The notes under the pieces are model-generated. The model was not told the DNA's origin and ran no database searches. It saw nothing but the letters and a program-made list of their open reading frames with translations. DNA of 53,290 bases from Lachnospiraceae bacterium UBA4260 (lineage in GTDB: Bacteria > Bacillota > Clostridia > Lachnospirales > Lachnospiraceae), in the NCBI GenBank assembly GCA_002395235.1, contig DGWK01000026.1, positions 1 through 53,290 of the forward strand, in the 5' to 3' direction. Both the position numbers and the translations under genes were made by a program. Position 1 is the first letter of the stretch; every line of letters begins with the position of its first letter. Shown piece after piece: positions 16,255-23,601 of this stretch.

Positions 16255-17451
16255 ATGGTAGTCAACTATGAATTCCTCGACAAGGAGCCCATGGACAATC
16301 TGATCACATGCCTGAACTTTAAAATAGACAAGGTGGTTTATCTGGGATTTCAGAAGGATATTGAAAGATTCAGAAAAAGTCTGGAGAAATTCCTGTCAAA
16401 ATATTGCGGCATAAAGGAAGTGGCTTTTAAGGCAGTGCCAAGATATGATCTGCACACCGTCTTTGAAACTCTGCGCGCGGAAGTCTTGCGGGAGAAGGAG
16501 AATGGGAACCAGGTATATTTTGACCTCACAGGTGGGACTAATCTGGTGCTTGCGGCCTTCGGCATGCTCTCGAAGGAGATGAACACGCCAATGCACATGT
16601 TTGATGTCGCCGAGGATTGGCTGATCGAACTTAACGAGGATACGGTTTCCGGTATAAGACAGAACGTCGAGATGCGAAAAGTACCGCTGACGCTGGACAT
16701 GGTCATCGAGATGCACGGCGGTGCGATCAATTACAAAATGCAAAAGGGGAGCAAGGAGCTCAGCGACGATGAGCTCGCGGCGGACGTTGAGAAGATCTAC
16801 TCGATAGGCGTCAAGTATTGGGAGTACTGGAATCCCTTTTCGGACCTTCTTGAAAAGCTGTTCAGCCCGCCATCCAATACGCTCACCGTCTCTAAGAGCA
16901 TGCCGTTTGTTCAGAGAATGATCAACAAATCCGGCACAAAGCTCGTTTCGGTCAAAGTATTCAGCCAGATCGCAGGAGAACTGAAGAAGGCGGGGATCCT
17001 CTCGGACGTCAGCAGGACGAACGATAAATACACGATCACATATAAAAATGAAGAACTCAAAGAAATTCTGTGGGAGGGCGGCACCATTCTGGAATTGCAG
17101 ACATACCTTGAAGAGAGTGTGCGCAGTGATGTCTGCCGCGTCGGCGTACATTTGGACTGGGACGGCGTGATCCACAAAGGTTCGGGCGTCGATCTGATCA
17201 ATGAGGTCGATGTTTTGACCTTAAACGGGAATGTGCCGACCTTCATATCGTGCAAGAGCGGCAAGATGAACTATACGCAGATTCTCCATGCGCTCTATGA
17301 ACTTGACACGGTTGCGAACCGGTTTGGCGGCAAATACTGCAAAAAAGTGCTGGTGACAGTGCAGCCCGTCAGGGGAGTGTATCTGGAGCGGGCCAAAGAG
17401 ATGAAGATTGAAGTGAGAACGGCCCGGAAAATAACTACCCCAGAGGTGTGA
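16255..17451 (+). CDS. Card1/Can2-like CARF-domain nuclease (DUF1887), without a CRISPR system in view
   Basis: A 398-residue protein. The N-terminal CARF (cyclic-oligoadenylate sensor) domain shows VYLGFQKD and the ligand-loop motif VYFDLTGGTNLVLAA (Asp90-Asn96). A winged-helix-like middle follows (about 240-280). The C-terminal nuclease-like domain has NEVDVLTLNG and PTFISCKSGK. In Card1/Can2 this region is a PD-(D/E)XK core cleaving DNA/RNA when bound by cA4 (family knowledge). Here the residue two before Lys334 is Ser rather than Glu, which may or may not affect catalysis. TGGAGGTACAGCC precedes the ATG. The last residues TTPEV and the stop are read from a family A unit. No cas10, csm/cmr or CRISPR array is present. 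Confidence 0.8.
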   Translation: MVVNYEFLDKEPMDNLITCLNFKIDKVVYLGFQKDIERFRKSLEKFLSKYCGIKEVAFKAVPRYDLHTVFETLRAEVLREKENGNQVYFDLTGGTNLVLAAFGMLSKEMNTPMHMFDVAEDWLIELNEDTVSGIRQNVEMRKVPLTLDMVIEMHGGAINYKMQKGSKELSDDELAADVEKIYSIGVKYWEYWNPFSDLLEKLFSPPSNTLTVSKSMPFVQRMINKSGTKLVSVKVFSQIAGELKKAGILSDVSRTNDKYTITYKNEELKEILWEGGTILELQTYLEESVRSDVCRVGVHLDWDGVIHKGSGVDLINEVDVLTLNGNVPTFISCKSGKMNYTQILHALYELDTVANRFGGKYCKKVLVTVQPVRGVYLERAKEMKIEVRTARKITTPEV

Positions 17452-17541
17452 TTTGGGGGTGTCGAGATACCCTGAAGGTGTCTAGGTACCCTGGAGGTGT
17501 CGAGATACCCTGGAGGTGTTCGGATGCCCTAAAGGTATGTT
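17434..17541. repeat. Family A array 12, beginning inside the CARF nuclease gene
   Basis: ACTACCCCAGAGGTGTG (coding), then GATACCCTGAAGGTGTC, GGTACCCTGGAGGTGTC, GATACCCTGGAGGTGTT and GATGCCCTAAAGGTAT. It is the last family A array before a 26 kb gap. TGATATACT (17573-17581), an extended -10, follows it upstream of the next gene. Confidence 0.87.
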
Positions 17542-17673
17542 TTTGATTTTGGGTTTTCGTATACAGGAATTATGATATACTAAGCAGGTAGAGGCTCTAG
17601 AGCCAATGACCGGCGGTTAGCCTTGCGGTGATCGGAGTCAGTGGCCGGCAGCATCACTGAAAGGAGACAACGA

Positions 17674-18426
17674 ATGTACAAAGAAGAGATCACACATTAC
17701 AGTGCGTGCCTGAGCAGGGACATGCACATTATGATATACGGACATGGCGGAGTGCCGTTTCTGGCTTTTCCTACGCAGGATTCCCTCTGCCACAACTATG
17801 AAGATTTCGGGATGATTAATGAACTGAGCGATTATCTGGAGAGTGGAAAGATCCAGTATTTTGTCGTGGATACGATCGACAAGGAGAGCTGGTCGGAGGG
17901 CGACTGGGATCTGGGCCGCAGAGCCTGGAAGCAGGAACTGTATTTCCACTATATCGTGGACGAAGTGATGCCCATCATCCTGGAGAGGACCGGAGGCAAG
18001 CTTCCCATGACGACCGGCTGCAGCCTGGGCGCAAACCACGCAGTGCTCACTTTGCTCAGAAGGCCGGATCTGTTCTCCGGGTGCCTGGCGCTCTCGGGCG
18101 TGTATGACAGCAATGTTTTCTTTAAGGGCTGGATGAACGAGACGCTCTACGACAATTCGCCGGAGTGCTTTCTGCCCAATATGTCTCCCGACCATCCCTA
18201 TATCGATGAGTACAATCAGAAGCAGATCATCATCTGTGTCGGCCAGGGCGCGTGGGAAGAGGACGGCGTCCGCTCTCTGCGCTATCTTGAGAGTGTTTTC
18301 CGCGAGAAAGGGATTGGCGCCTGGTGTGATTTCTGGGGGTATGACGTCAACCATGACTGGCCCTGGTGGTTCAAGCAGATGCGGTATTTTATCCCAATCA
18401 TCCTCGAGAGATGGGGCATGCAGTAA
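17674..18426 (+). CDS. Alpha/beta-hydrolase, putative esterase
   Basis: A 250-residue serine hydrolase. The nucleophile elbow reads TTGCSLGANHAV, an acidic residue lies in IICVGQGAWEED, and His in YDVNHDWPWW. This pattern is common in uncharacterised Firmicute esterases of the PF00756 clan. No signal peptide. GAAAGGAGA precedes the ATG at 17674. An extended -10 promoter (TGATATACT, 17573-17581) lies upstream. It is unrelated in sequence to the esterase at 15218 beyond the fold. Substrate unknown. Confidence 0.83.
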   Translation: MYKEEITHYSACLSRDMHIMIYGHGGVPFLAFPTQDSLCHNYEDFGMINELSDYLESGKIQYFVVDTIDKESWSEGDWDLGRRAWKQELYFHYIVDEVMPIILERTGGKLPMTTGCSLGANHAVLTLLRRPDLFSGCLALSGVYDSNVFFKGWMNETLYDNSPECFLPNMSPDHPYIDEYNQKQIIICVGQGAWEEDGVRSLRYLESVFREKGIGAWCDFWGYDVNHDWPWWFKQMRYFIPIILERWGMQ

Positions 18427-18447
18427 GCGCTGAATCGATCGTGCAAT

Positions 18448-18489
18448 CGGCCGACCGGGGGTCCGACCGAAAAAAGATTCGGTCGGCCG
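18448..18489 (+). terminator. Nested CCGACC hairpins with alternative pairings
   Basis: CGGCCGACC (18448-18456) can pair with GGTCGGCCG (18481-18489), while CCGACCGAA (18463-18471) can pair with TTCGGTCGG (18478-18486). The two right arms overlap, so the folds exclude each other. More ATCCGACC copies follow up to 18550. No T-run, so termination is uncertain. Confidence 0.4.
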
Positions 18490-18625
18490 GGAATCCTACC
18501 AGTCGGGAATCCGACCCGCCGGAAATCCGCCCGAAAAAAGAATCCGACCACCGCAGGAAAGCCGGACAGGGCGCGGTATATTTTGACACAAAATCTATAG
18601 AAATTTATATAAGGAAGGTGCCACT

Positions 18626-19819
18626 ATGAACTTTATTTTCATTTCGCCCAACTTCCCCCACACCTACTGGAACTTCTGCGACCGTCTCAAAAAGAACGGC
18701 GTAAATGTTCTGGGCATCGGCGACGCGCCGTATGACGGTCTGGAGGACGGACTCAAGGGTGCGCTGACGGAATACTACAAGGTCGATTCCCTCGAGAATT
18801 ATGACCAGGTGTTCAGGGCTGTCGCATTCTTCTCTTTCAAGTACGGCAAGATCGACTGGATCGAGTCCCTGAATGAGTACTGGCTGGAGCAGGACGCGCG
18901 CCTGCGCACGGATTTCAACGTGACGACCGGCATTCAGAGCGACCGCATCAGCTTTATCAAGGAGAAATCCCTGATGAAGAAGCTCTATCAGGACGCAGGC
19001 ATTCCGACGGCCCGCCAGAGCAAAGTCACGACCCGCGAGGCCGCGCTGGAGTTCATCGATCAGATCGGCGGCTACCCCGTGATCGTCAAGCCCGACATCG
19101 GCGTGGGCGCCAACGACACCTGGAAGCTCAATAATGACGAGCAGCTGAACAAGTTTTATGACAATCTGCCCGCCGTTCCTTATGTCATGGAGGAGTTCAT
19201 CGTCGGCGACCTGATCTCTTATGAGGCCATTCTTAACTCCAAGTTTGAACCGCTGTTTGAGAACATGACCACATGGCCGACGCCGATCATGGAGATCGTG
19301 AACGACGACCTGAACCTGAAGTATTACACCAATCCCGATGTGCCCGAGAAGCTCCGCGAGATCGGCCGCAGGACTTCCAAAGAGTTCGGCGTCGACCGCC
19401 GCTTCGTGCACCTGGAGTTCTTCCGCCTGACCAAAGCCCGCAAGGGTCTCGGCAAGAAGGGCGAGTACGCAGGACTTGAAGTCAACATGCGCCCGCCGGG
19501 AGGCTACACGCCTGATATGATGAATTTTGCGCACTCCACGGACGTCTATCAGATCTACGCGGACATGGTGGCTTTCGACGAGAGGCATCTGCCCGAGTCC
19601 GACGACAAGTACTACTGCGTTTACGCGGGCCGCAAGGACGGACATAATTATGTGCACACGCACGAAGAGATTATGTCAAAATATGGAACAGCCATGGTCA
19701 TGCAGGAGGAGATGCCTCCTGTGAACTGGCCGCAGATGGGACGTGTCATGTACACGGTCAAGCTCAAGACACTCAAAGAAGTGAATGCATTTATCAGTTT
19801 TGTACACGATGAGGTGTGA
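18626..19819 (+). CDS. ATP-grasp domain enzyme
   Basis: A 397-residue cytoplasmic ligase-type protein. The N-terminal domain starts FIFISPNFPHTYWNF. The ATP-grasp core shows GGYPVIVKPDIGVGANDT (nucleotide-binding lysine), VMEEFIVGDLISYEA and GLEVNMRPPGGYTPDMMN (metal-binding Glu/Asn). Such enzymes join a carboxylate to an amine or thiol using ATP. The partner substrates are not identifiable. AAGGAAGG precedes the ATG. It stands alone as a single-gene unit, followed by three hairpins shared with the convergent HAD gene. Confidence 0.85.
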   Translation: MNFIFISPNFPHTYWNFCDRLKKNGVNVLGIGDAPYDGLEDGLKGALTEYYKVDSLENYDQVFRAVAFFSFKYGKIDWIESLNEYWLEQDARLRTDFNVTTGIQSDRISFIKEKSLMKKLYQDAGIPTARQSKVTTREAALEFIDQIGGYPVIVKPDIGVGANDTWKLNNDEQLNKFYDNLPAVPYVMEEFIVGDLISYEAILNSKFEPLFENMTTWPTPIMEIVNDDLNLKYYTNPDVPEKLREIGRRTSKEFGVDRRFVHLEFFRLTKARKGLGKKGEYAGLEVNMRPPGGYTPDMMNFAHSTDVYQIYADMVAFDERHLPESDDKYYCVYAGRKDGHNYVHTHEEIMSKYGTAMVMQEEMPPVNWPQMGRVMYTVKLKTLKEVNAFISFVHDEV

Positions 19820-19831
19820 CAATAGGGAAGG

Positions 19832-19862
19832 ATCCGCCGGCACGGTTTGTGCCGGCGGATTT
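19832..19862. terminator. Hairpin after the ATP-grasp gene
   Basis: ATCCGCCGGCAC and GTGCCGGCGGAT, 12 perfect base pairs around GGTTT, followed by TT only. Probably the native terminator of the ATP-grasp gene. Confidence 0.7.
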
Positions 19863-19924
19863 GTGTCACGGGGACGTATCCGCTGACACAAAATGTGTCA
19901 GCGGATACGTCCCCGTGACACAAA
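19860..19924. repeat. Family B palindrome 1
   Basis: Two 31-base arms, perfectly complementary, around an AAA loop. The core is GGGGACGTATC-CG-CTGACACA. It lies between the convergent ATP-grasp and HAD genes. Related palindromes occur at 22112-22310 and 39804-39854. Confidence 0.95.
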
Positions 19925-19930
19925 TGGCGC

Positions 19931-19969
19931 AAACAGGCGCCCCGTCTGACCAAGACGGGGCGCCTGTTT
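19931..19969. terminator. Bidirectional terminator-like hairpin for the HAD gene
   Basis: AAACAGGCGCCCCGTCT and AGACGGGGCGCCTGTTT around GACCA, a perfect 17-base stem. It is followed by a small 11-base tandem repeat (AATTGAATCGT, 19978-20012). Confidence 0.75.
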
Positions 19970-20020
19970 CAATGGACTTGAATTGAATCGTAATTGAATC
20001 GTAATCGAATCGTCCTTCTG

Positions 20021-20854
20021 TTATTCTTCCGAATTAGCGGCTATGTAGTCGCGCGCGTGCCCGAGGATGTTGCGAAGTTCGCGCAGCACACCGAGCTGAC
20101 TGTAGGAGCGCTCGACAATGTCGGCGGCCTCCTTCATCTCGGGGCGGGCATTGGAGACAGTGGCCGCGACGCCGGTCTCCTTGAAGGCGGAGAGGTCGTT
20201 GAGGTTGTCGCCAAAATAGACGGTCTCCTCCTTTTTGATCCCGAGGTATTCCTGCAGGAGCGCGTAGGCCTCGCCTTTGCCGGCTTCCCGGGGCGTGATG
20301 TCCAGCCACCAGGCACCGGAGATGACCATGGAGAGGTGCGCAAAGCGAGGGTCATTCCTGAGTCCTTCTGTGGAGGGCTCAATGGAAGTGGGATGGAAGA
20401 TCGCGAATTTGGTGATGCTATCCATGGGAAGCTTTGTGACGTCGTCCACGTTTTGGATGTCGTAGTGGTAGCTGTCGCGCATCAGGGTGTAAAGGCGGCT
20501 GTTTTCGCCGGCTTCCGTGTAGCAGGTCCCGGGCGTCTCCATGACAAAGTCGGCGCCATCGATCCCCCGGATCGCCTCAATGATGGGAAGAAGGATTTCC
20601 TGATCCAGGGTCCAGCAGTGGAGGAGCTCTTTTTTGGTGCGGACGACCGTGCCGTTTCCGGAAATAAAGAAGATGTCGTCAGCCACCGGGCGGAAGAGGT
20701 CGAGCATGCTGGCGTACTGCCGGCCGCTGCAGGCGCAGAAGCGAATGCCGACTTCCTTGAGGTCCTCAATGACCTTGAAGTACTCGGGATTGATCTTGTG
20801 GGAACTTTCTTCGACGAGGGTCCCGTCGATATCACTTGCAATTAATTTGATCAT
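20021..20854 (-). CDS. HAD-superfamily Cof-like phosphatase
   Basis: A 277-residue hydrolase of HAD subclass IIB. Catalytic motif I is IASDIDGTLVEE (nucleophile Asp8), motif II lies in FFISGNGT, and motif IV is YFGDNLNDLSAF. These enzymes dephosphorylate sugar phosphates or cofactors such as FMN and PLP; specificity is not readable. Ribosome site AAGAGAAAGA is weak. A good promoter (TTGTTA-N18-TATAAT on the minus strand) lies about 50 bases upstream. Downstream lies the hairpin cluster at 19832-19969. Confidence 0.9.
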   Translation of the reverse strand: MIKLIASDIDGTLVEESSHKINPEYFKVIEDLKEVGIRFCACSGRQYASMLDLFRPVADDIFFISGNGTVVRTKKELLHCWTLDQEILLPIIEAIRGIDGADFVMETPGTCYTEAGENSRLYTLMRDSYHYDIQNVDDVTKLPMDSITKFAIFHPTSIEPSTEGLRNDPRFAHLSMVISGAWWLDITPREAGKGEAYALLQEYLGIKKEETVYFGDNLNDLSAFKETGVAATVSNARPEMKEAADIVERSYSQLGVLRELRNILGHARDYIAANSEE

Positions 20855-20901
20855 AATTCTTTCTCTTTTGTCTGTTTAGATTTGCCTCAGTTAACAAAGC
20901 C

Positions 20902-20931
20902 ATTATACAATCAATCGCTTGGAATTAACAA
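20902..20931 (-). promoter_or_regulatory. Promoter of the HAD phosphatase gene
   Basis: On the minus strand TTGTTA (20931-20926), 18 bases, TATAAT (20907-20902). Confidence 0.7.
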
Positions 20932-21126
20932 GGTATTTGCATGGCCCGGCACTTGTAATGATGTCGGTGGAATCACGTCTTCTTAAACGTAAGTTAAGAT
21001 AGCTGAGCAGAGTAAGATTTCGCTCAGGATGGGCAGGCAAGGCCTGTCGGCGCAGCGGCTCGGGTTCTACGGGCAAGCCGACCGGGCCAAAATATAGCCA
21101 AAATACAGAACAGGAGTGTAATAAAG

Positions 21127-21744
21127 ATGAAAGATAAAAATATTGTAATCGCTATTTTAGCAGGATCCCTGATCGCCCTCGCCGCGTGCGGCAGCGTCAA
21201 CCAGCCCGCCGGGAATGATGCGCCGGCGGAGACAACAGTAGAAGCGAAAGCAGAGACAGAGGCAGAGCCTGCAGCTGCCGCGGAAGCCGAAACGGAGCAA
21301 ACTGTGGGGATGCCCAATCCCTGGCATGAGACCACCGACCTGGAAGAGGCCGAAAAAGGGTCCGGCGTGGACTTCGACCCGCCCGTGGAGGGCGCGCTGC
21401 CGGAAGGCTTCGATCTTTTGACATATCGCTATACGGAAGATATTTTCGAGGCGGTCTATCAGAAGGGTGACGAGCAGCTGGTCATCCGCGTATCCACGAC
21501 TCTGAGCGGAGTCGAGTTGAGCGGCGATTACAACAAGTACAGCAAGGAATGGGAAGAGAACTTCAAGGGCCTTGTCGTCAAGTGCCACGGGGACGGAGAG
21601 CTGAGCAACTGCTCCTGCGCGGACCTGGAGGACATCCACTTTGCGGTCGAGTACAATCTCGGCGAGGAAGGCAAAGGATTGTCGGCAGAGCAGCTGAAGA
21701 GCCTGTTCATGGGCATGCAGGCGATCCCTTTGGAGGCAAAGTAA
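21127..21744 (+). CDS. Lipoprotein with Ala/Glu-rich linker
   Basis: A 205-residue predicted lipoprotein. The signal ends at a lipobox LAAC (near Cys21). An Ala/Glu/Thr linker spans about residues 30-60, then WHETTDLEEAEKGSGVDFDP and a small domain with DIFEAVYQKGDEQLVIRV and VELSGDYNKYSKEW. The domain resembles uncharacterised clostridial lipoproteins; function unknown. AGGAGTG precedes the ATG. Two CAAAATA motifs (21088-21105) lie in its leader. It is in line with the small membrane protein at 21833. Confidence 0.83.
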   Translation: MKDKNIVIAILAGSLIALAACGSVNQPAGNDAPAETTVEAKAETEAEPAAAAEAETEQTVGMPNPWHETTDLEEAEKGSGVDFDPPVEGALPEGFDLLTYRYTEDIFEAVYQKGDEQLVIRVSTTLSGVELSGDYNKYSKEWEENFKGLVVKCHGDGELSNCSCADLEDIHFAVEYNLGEEGKGLSAEQLKSLFMGMQAIPLEAK

Positions 21745-21832
21745 TCGCAAGTGCACAGACAGAGCGGAAACCGGATCATGACGGCCCGCTGTATGCGGAG
21801 GCACGTTCAAGAGTTTGAGGAGGTATTGAAGG

Positions 21833-22111
21833 ATGTACAGAAAACTCGGATACCTGGCAGCAGGCGTAGTAGTCGGACTTGCAGTCACCGGATATCTTGT
21901 TAATAAGGAAATCCGGGAGAAAAAAGAAGAAGCGGAAGGAACCATCACGGAAGGCTTATTTGCCGAGGTGCGGGGGAGTACGGTGCGCCTGTACAAAGTA
22001 GAGGGCGGCCGCTTCTGCGGATACCACGAGACGCGCGAATTCGACAGCAAGGAAGAGGCGATCGAGTGGGTGATGAAAGAGACGAATGCGAAACTGCAGG
22101 TCGTAGAGTGA
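21833..22111 (+). CDS. Small single-pass membrane protein
   Basis: A 92-residue protein with one N-terminal helix (LGYLAAGVVVGLAVTGYLV, residues 5-23), a Lys/Glu-rich stalk (REKKEEAE) and a short domain (TVRLYKVEGGRFCGYHETRE). TTTGAGGAGG precedes the ATG. It follows the lipoprotein by 88 bases. No known family. The stop TGA is directly followed by the nested family B palindrome. Confidence 0.72.
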   Translation: MYRKLGYLAAGVVVGLAVTGYLVNKEIREKKEEAEGTITEGLFAEVRGSTVRLYKVEGGRFCGYHETREFDSKEEAIEWVMKETNAKLQVVE

Positions 22112-22310
22112 TGTGTCACGGGGACGTATCTTCTGACACATTTTGACCGGCGTGACGCGGCGACGAATCTGCGAGTGACAAAAGGGGGACGTATCTTCTG
22201 ACATATTTTGGTACAAAATTTGTCAGAAGATACGTCCCCCTTGTCACATCGGAAGACCCGTTTTTGTCACGCCGGACAAAATGTGTCAGCGGATACGTCC
22301 CCGTGTCACA
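22112..22310. repeat. Nested family B palindromes (one inside another)
   Basis: Outer arms of 45 bases, 22112-22156 and 22266-22310, match with about four mismatches. Inside their loop sits a second complete palindrome, 22175-22247, with the core GGGGGACGTATCTTCTGACA. The variable pair after GTATC is TT/AA in the inner copy (paired) but TT versus CG in the outer one (unpaired). The stop codon of the convergent CapA-like gene (22306-22308) lies in the right outer arm. Confidence 0.93.
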
Positions 22311-23469
22311 TCTGCTCCAGAATAAACTCTTTGACTCCTTCGAGCGTGCTCTCTTTCCAGGCACCCTTTTCGGCCTCCTCGGCGATCGGGCAGATAATAT
22401 GAAAATCGAGTCCCTCGCCGATGACGCGCCCGCTGCGCTTGGGATTCATGAGATTTTCCTCCCATTCGGCGTCCGTCGCATTTTTGTACTTGTCCGGATA
22501 GAGGAAGATCTGCTGGCGCTTGGTAGCCGCGATGAACATCTTGCAGGCGAGCGGAATGAGCTTTTGGTACTCGTCCGGCTGAATGTCCACAAAGATTTTC
22601 GGAAGCGGAGCGGGAACGATGTGCTCGTTCGTGCGGTCGATCTTAAGGCCGTGCGCAGTAAAAGAATATGAATCTTCAGTGAAATGCAGCTGCAGGACGA
22701 TGCCCTTTTCGGTGTTGAACTGCGCGCGCTGGTAGTCCGTGTCGAAGATGAAATTGCCGAGGGAGTAGAAGATCGCCTTGTCGCCGACGAGCTCATAGTT
22801 CATGGGCACGTGCGGGTGGTGGGAGACGACGATGTCGGCGCCCATATCGAGGTAGGCGAGGTAGCGGTCCCTGGTGTAGGGAGAAGGAATCGCGGTGAAT
22901 TCTTCTCCGCCGTGGGCGACCACGACGCACCAGCGGCACTTCTTTTTGATCCCGGCGATCACTTCCCGGATGTCGTCCATGGCGCTCCAGCTCAGGCACC
23001 CGGCTTTGTCGGGCCCCGCGGGCTTGCAGCCTCTCTGGTAGCCGACGCCGAACAGGCCGATGCCGCCCGCCTCGTCCAGGATGACGGGGCGCTTAGCCCT
23101 CTCCAGATCCATTTCCGCGCCGATGGTCTTGGCGCCGCACTTTTTTGCCTCTTCTAAGGTCATTTCCAGTCCGTCCGGCCCGACATCCATGATGTGGTTG
23201 TTGGCCAGGTTCCAGATATCGGCGTGCATCTTCCTGAGCACGACGGTGGCCCGAGGGTCGATCGTGTGCATGAGGCGCATCTCGGCCGCTTTGACGCGCA
23301 CGGCGTCTTCGCCTGCCAGCGGGCCTTCCACGTTGGCAATCACGTGGTCAGAACCTGTCAAAATATCGAGCAGCGAAGGATCGATCAGATCCTCATCTTC
23401 CCACTTATTCTGCATGTAGTGGTCGAAACCGATGTCGCCGGTAAAAGCGAGAGTGGTGGTGGATTTCAT
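22306..23469 (-). CDS. CapA-family metallophosphoesterase-like protein
   Basis: A 387-residue protein of the PGA_cap/CapA family, named for poly-gamma-glutamate capsule synthesis. Metal-site motifs are LAFTGDIGFD, VIANVEGPL, WNLANNHIMDVG and VVSHHPHVPMNYE. Most family members outside capsule loci have no proven role. There is no signal peptide or membrane helix, and no capBC neighbours, so capsule formation is not supported. The gene lies 130 bases downstream of the MurD-like gene on the same strand. Its last codons fall inside the family B palindrome. Confidence 0.87.
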   Translation of the reverse strand: MKSTTTLAFTGDIGFDHYMQNKWEDEDLIDPSLLDILTGSDHVIANVEGPLAGEDAVRVKAAEMRLMHTIDPRATVVLRKMHADIWNLANNHIMDVGPDGLEMTLEEAKKCGAKTIGAEMDLERAKRPVILDEAGGIGLFGVGYQRGCKPAGPDKAGCLSWSAMDDIREVIAGIKKKCRWCVVVAHGGEEFTAIPSPYTRDRYLAYLDMGADIVVSHHPHVPMNYELVGDKAIFYSLGNFIFDTDYQRAQFNTEKGIVLQLHFTEDSYSFTAHGLKIDRTNEHIVPAPLPKIFVDIQPDEYQKLIPLACKMFIAATKRQQIFLYPDKYKNATDAEWEENLMNPKRSGRVIGEGLDFHIICPIAEEAEKGAWKESTLEGVKEFILEQM

Positions 23470-23492
23470 AGGAATGTCCTTTCTATACAGTA

Positions 23493-23592
23493 TTCCGGGC
23501 GGCGTTTTGCGCCTGTCCGGCGGTCGCTGCGCGCCGCGGGCCCTGCCCGGCCGCCAAAGCGGCGCCGGTCACGTGCAAGCCGCCGCCCGGAA
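23493..23592. repeat. GC-rich long inverted repeat between the MurD-like and CapA-like genes
   Basis: TTCCGGGCGGCG (23493-23504) and CGCCGCCCGGAA (23581-23592) are perfect complements, with smaller hairpins (GCCGCCAAAGCGGC) in the loop. It may act as terminator or processing site between the two minus-strand genes. Confidence 0.65.
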
Positions 23593-23601
23593 GCTCAGTT
23601 C

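Noticed and set aside
18579..18625. Promoter with TTGACA -35 before the ATP-grasp gene
   Set aside because: TTGACA is present within TATATTTTGACACA, but no -10 with 16-18 base spacing follows before the ribosome site.
22306..23469. Capsule (poly-gamma-glutamate) locus
   Set aside because: Only a CapA-like gene; no capB or capC, no signal peptide or membrane anchor.
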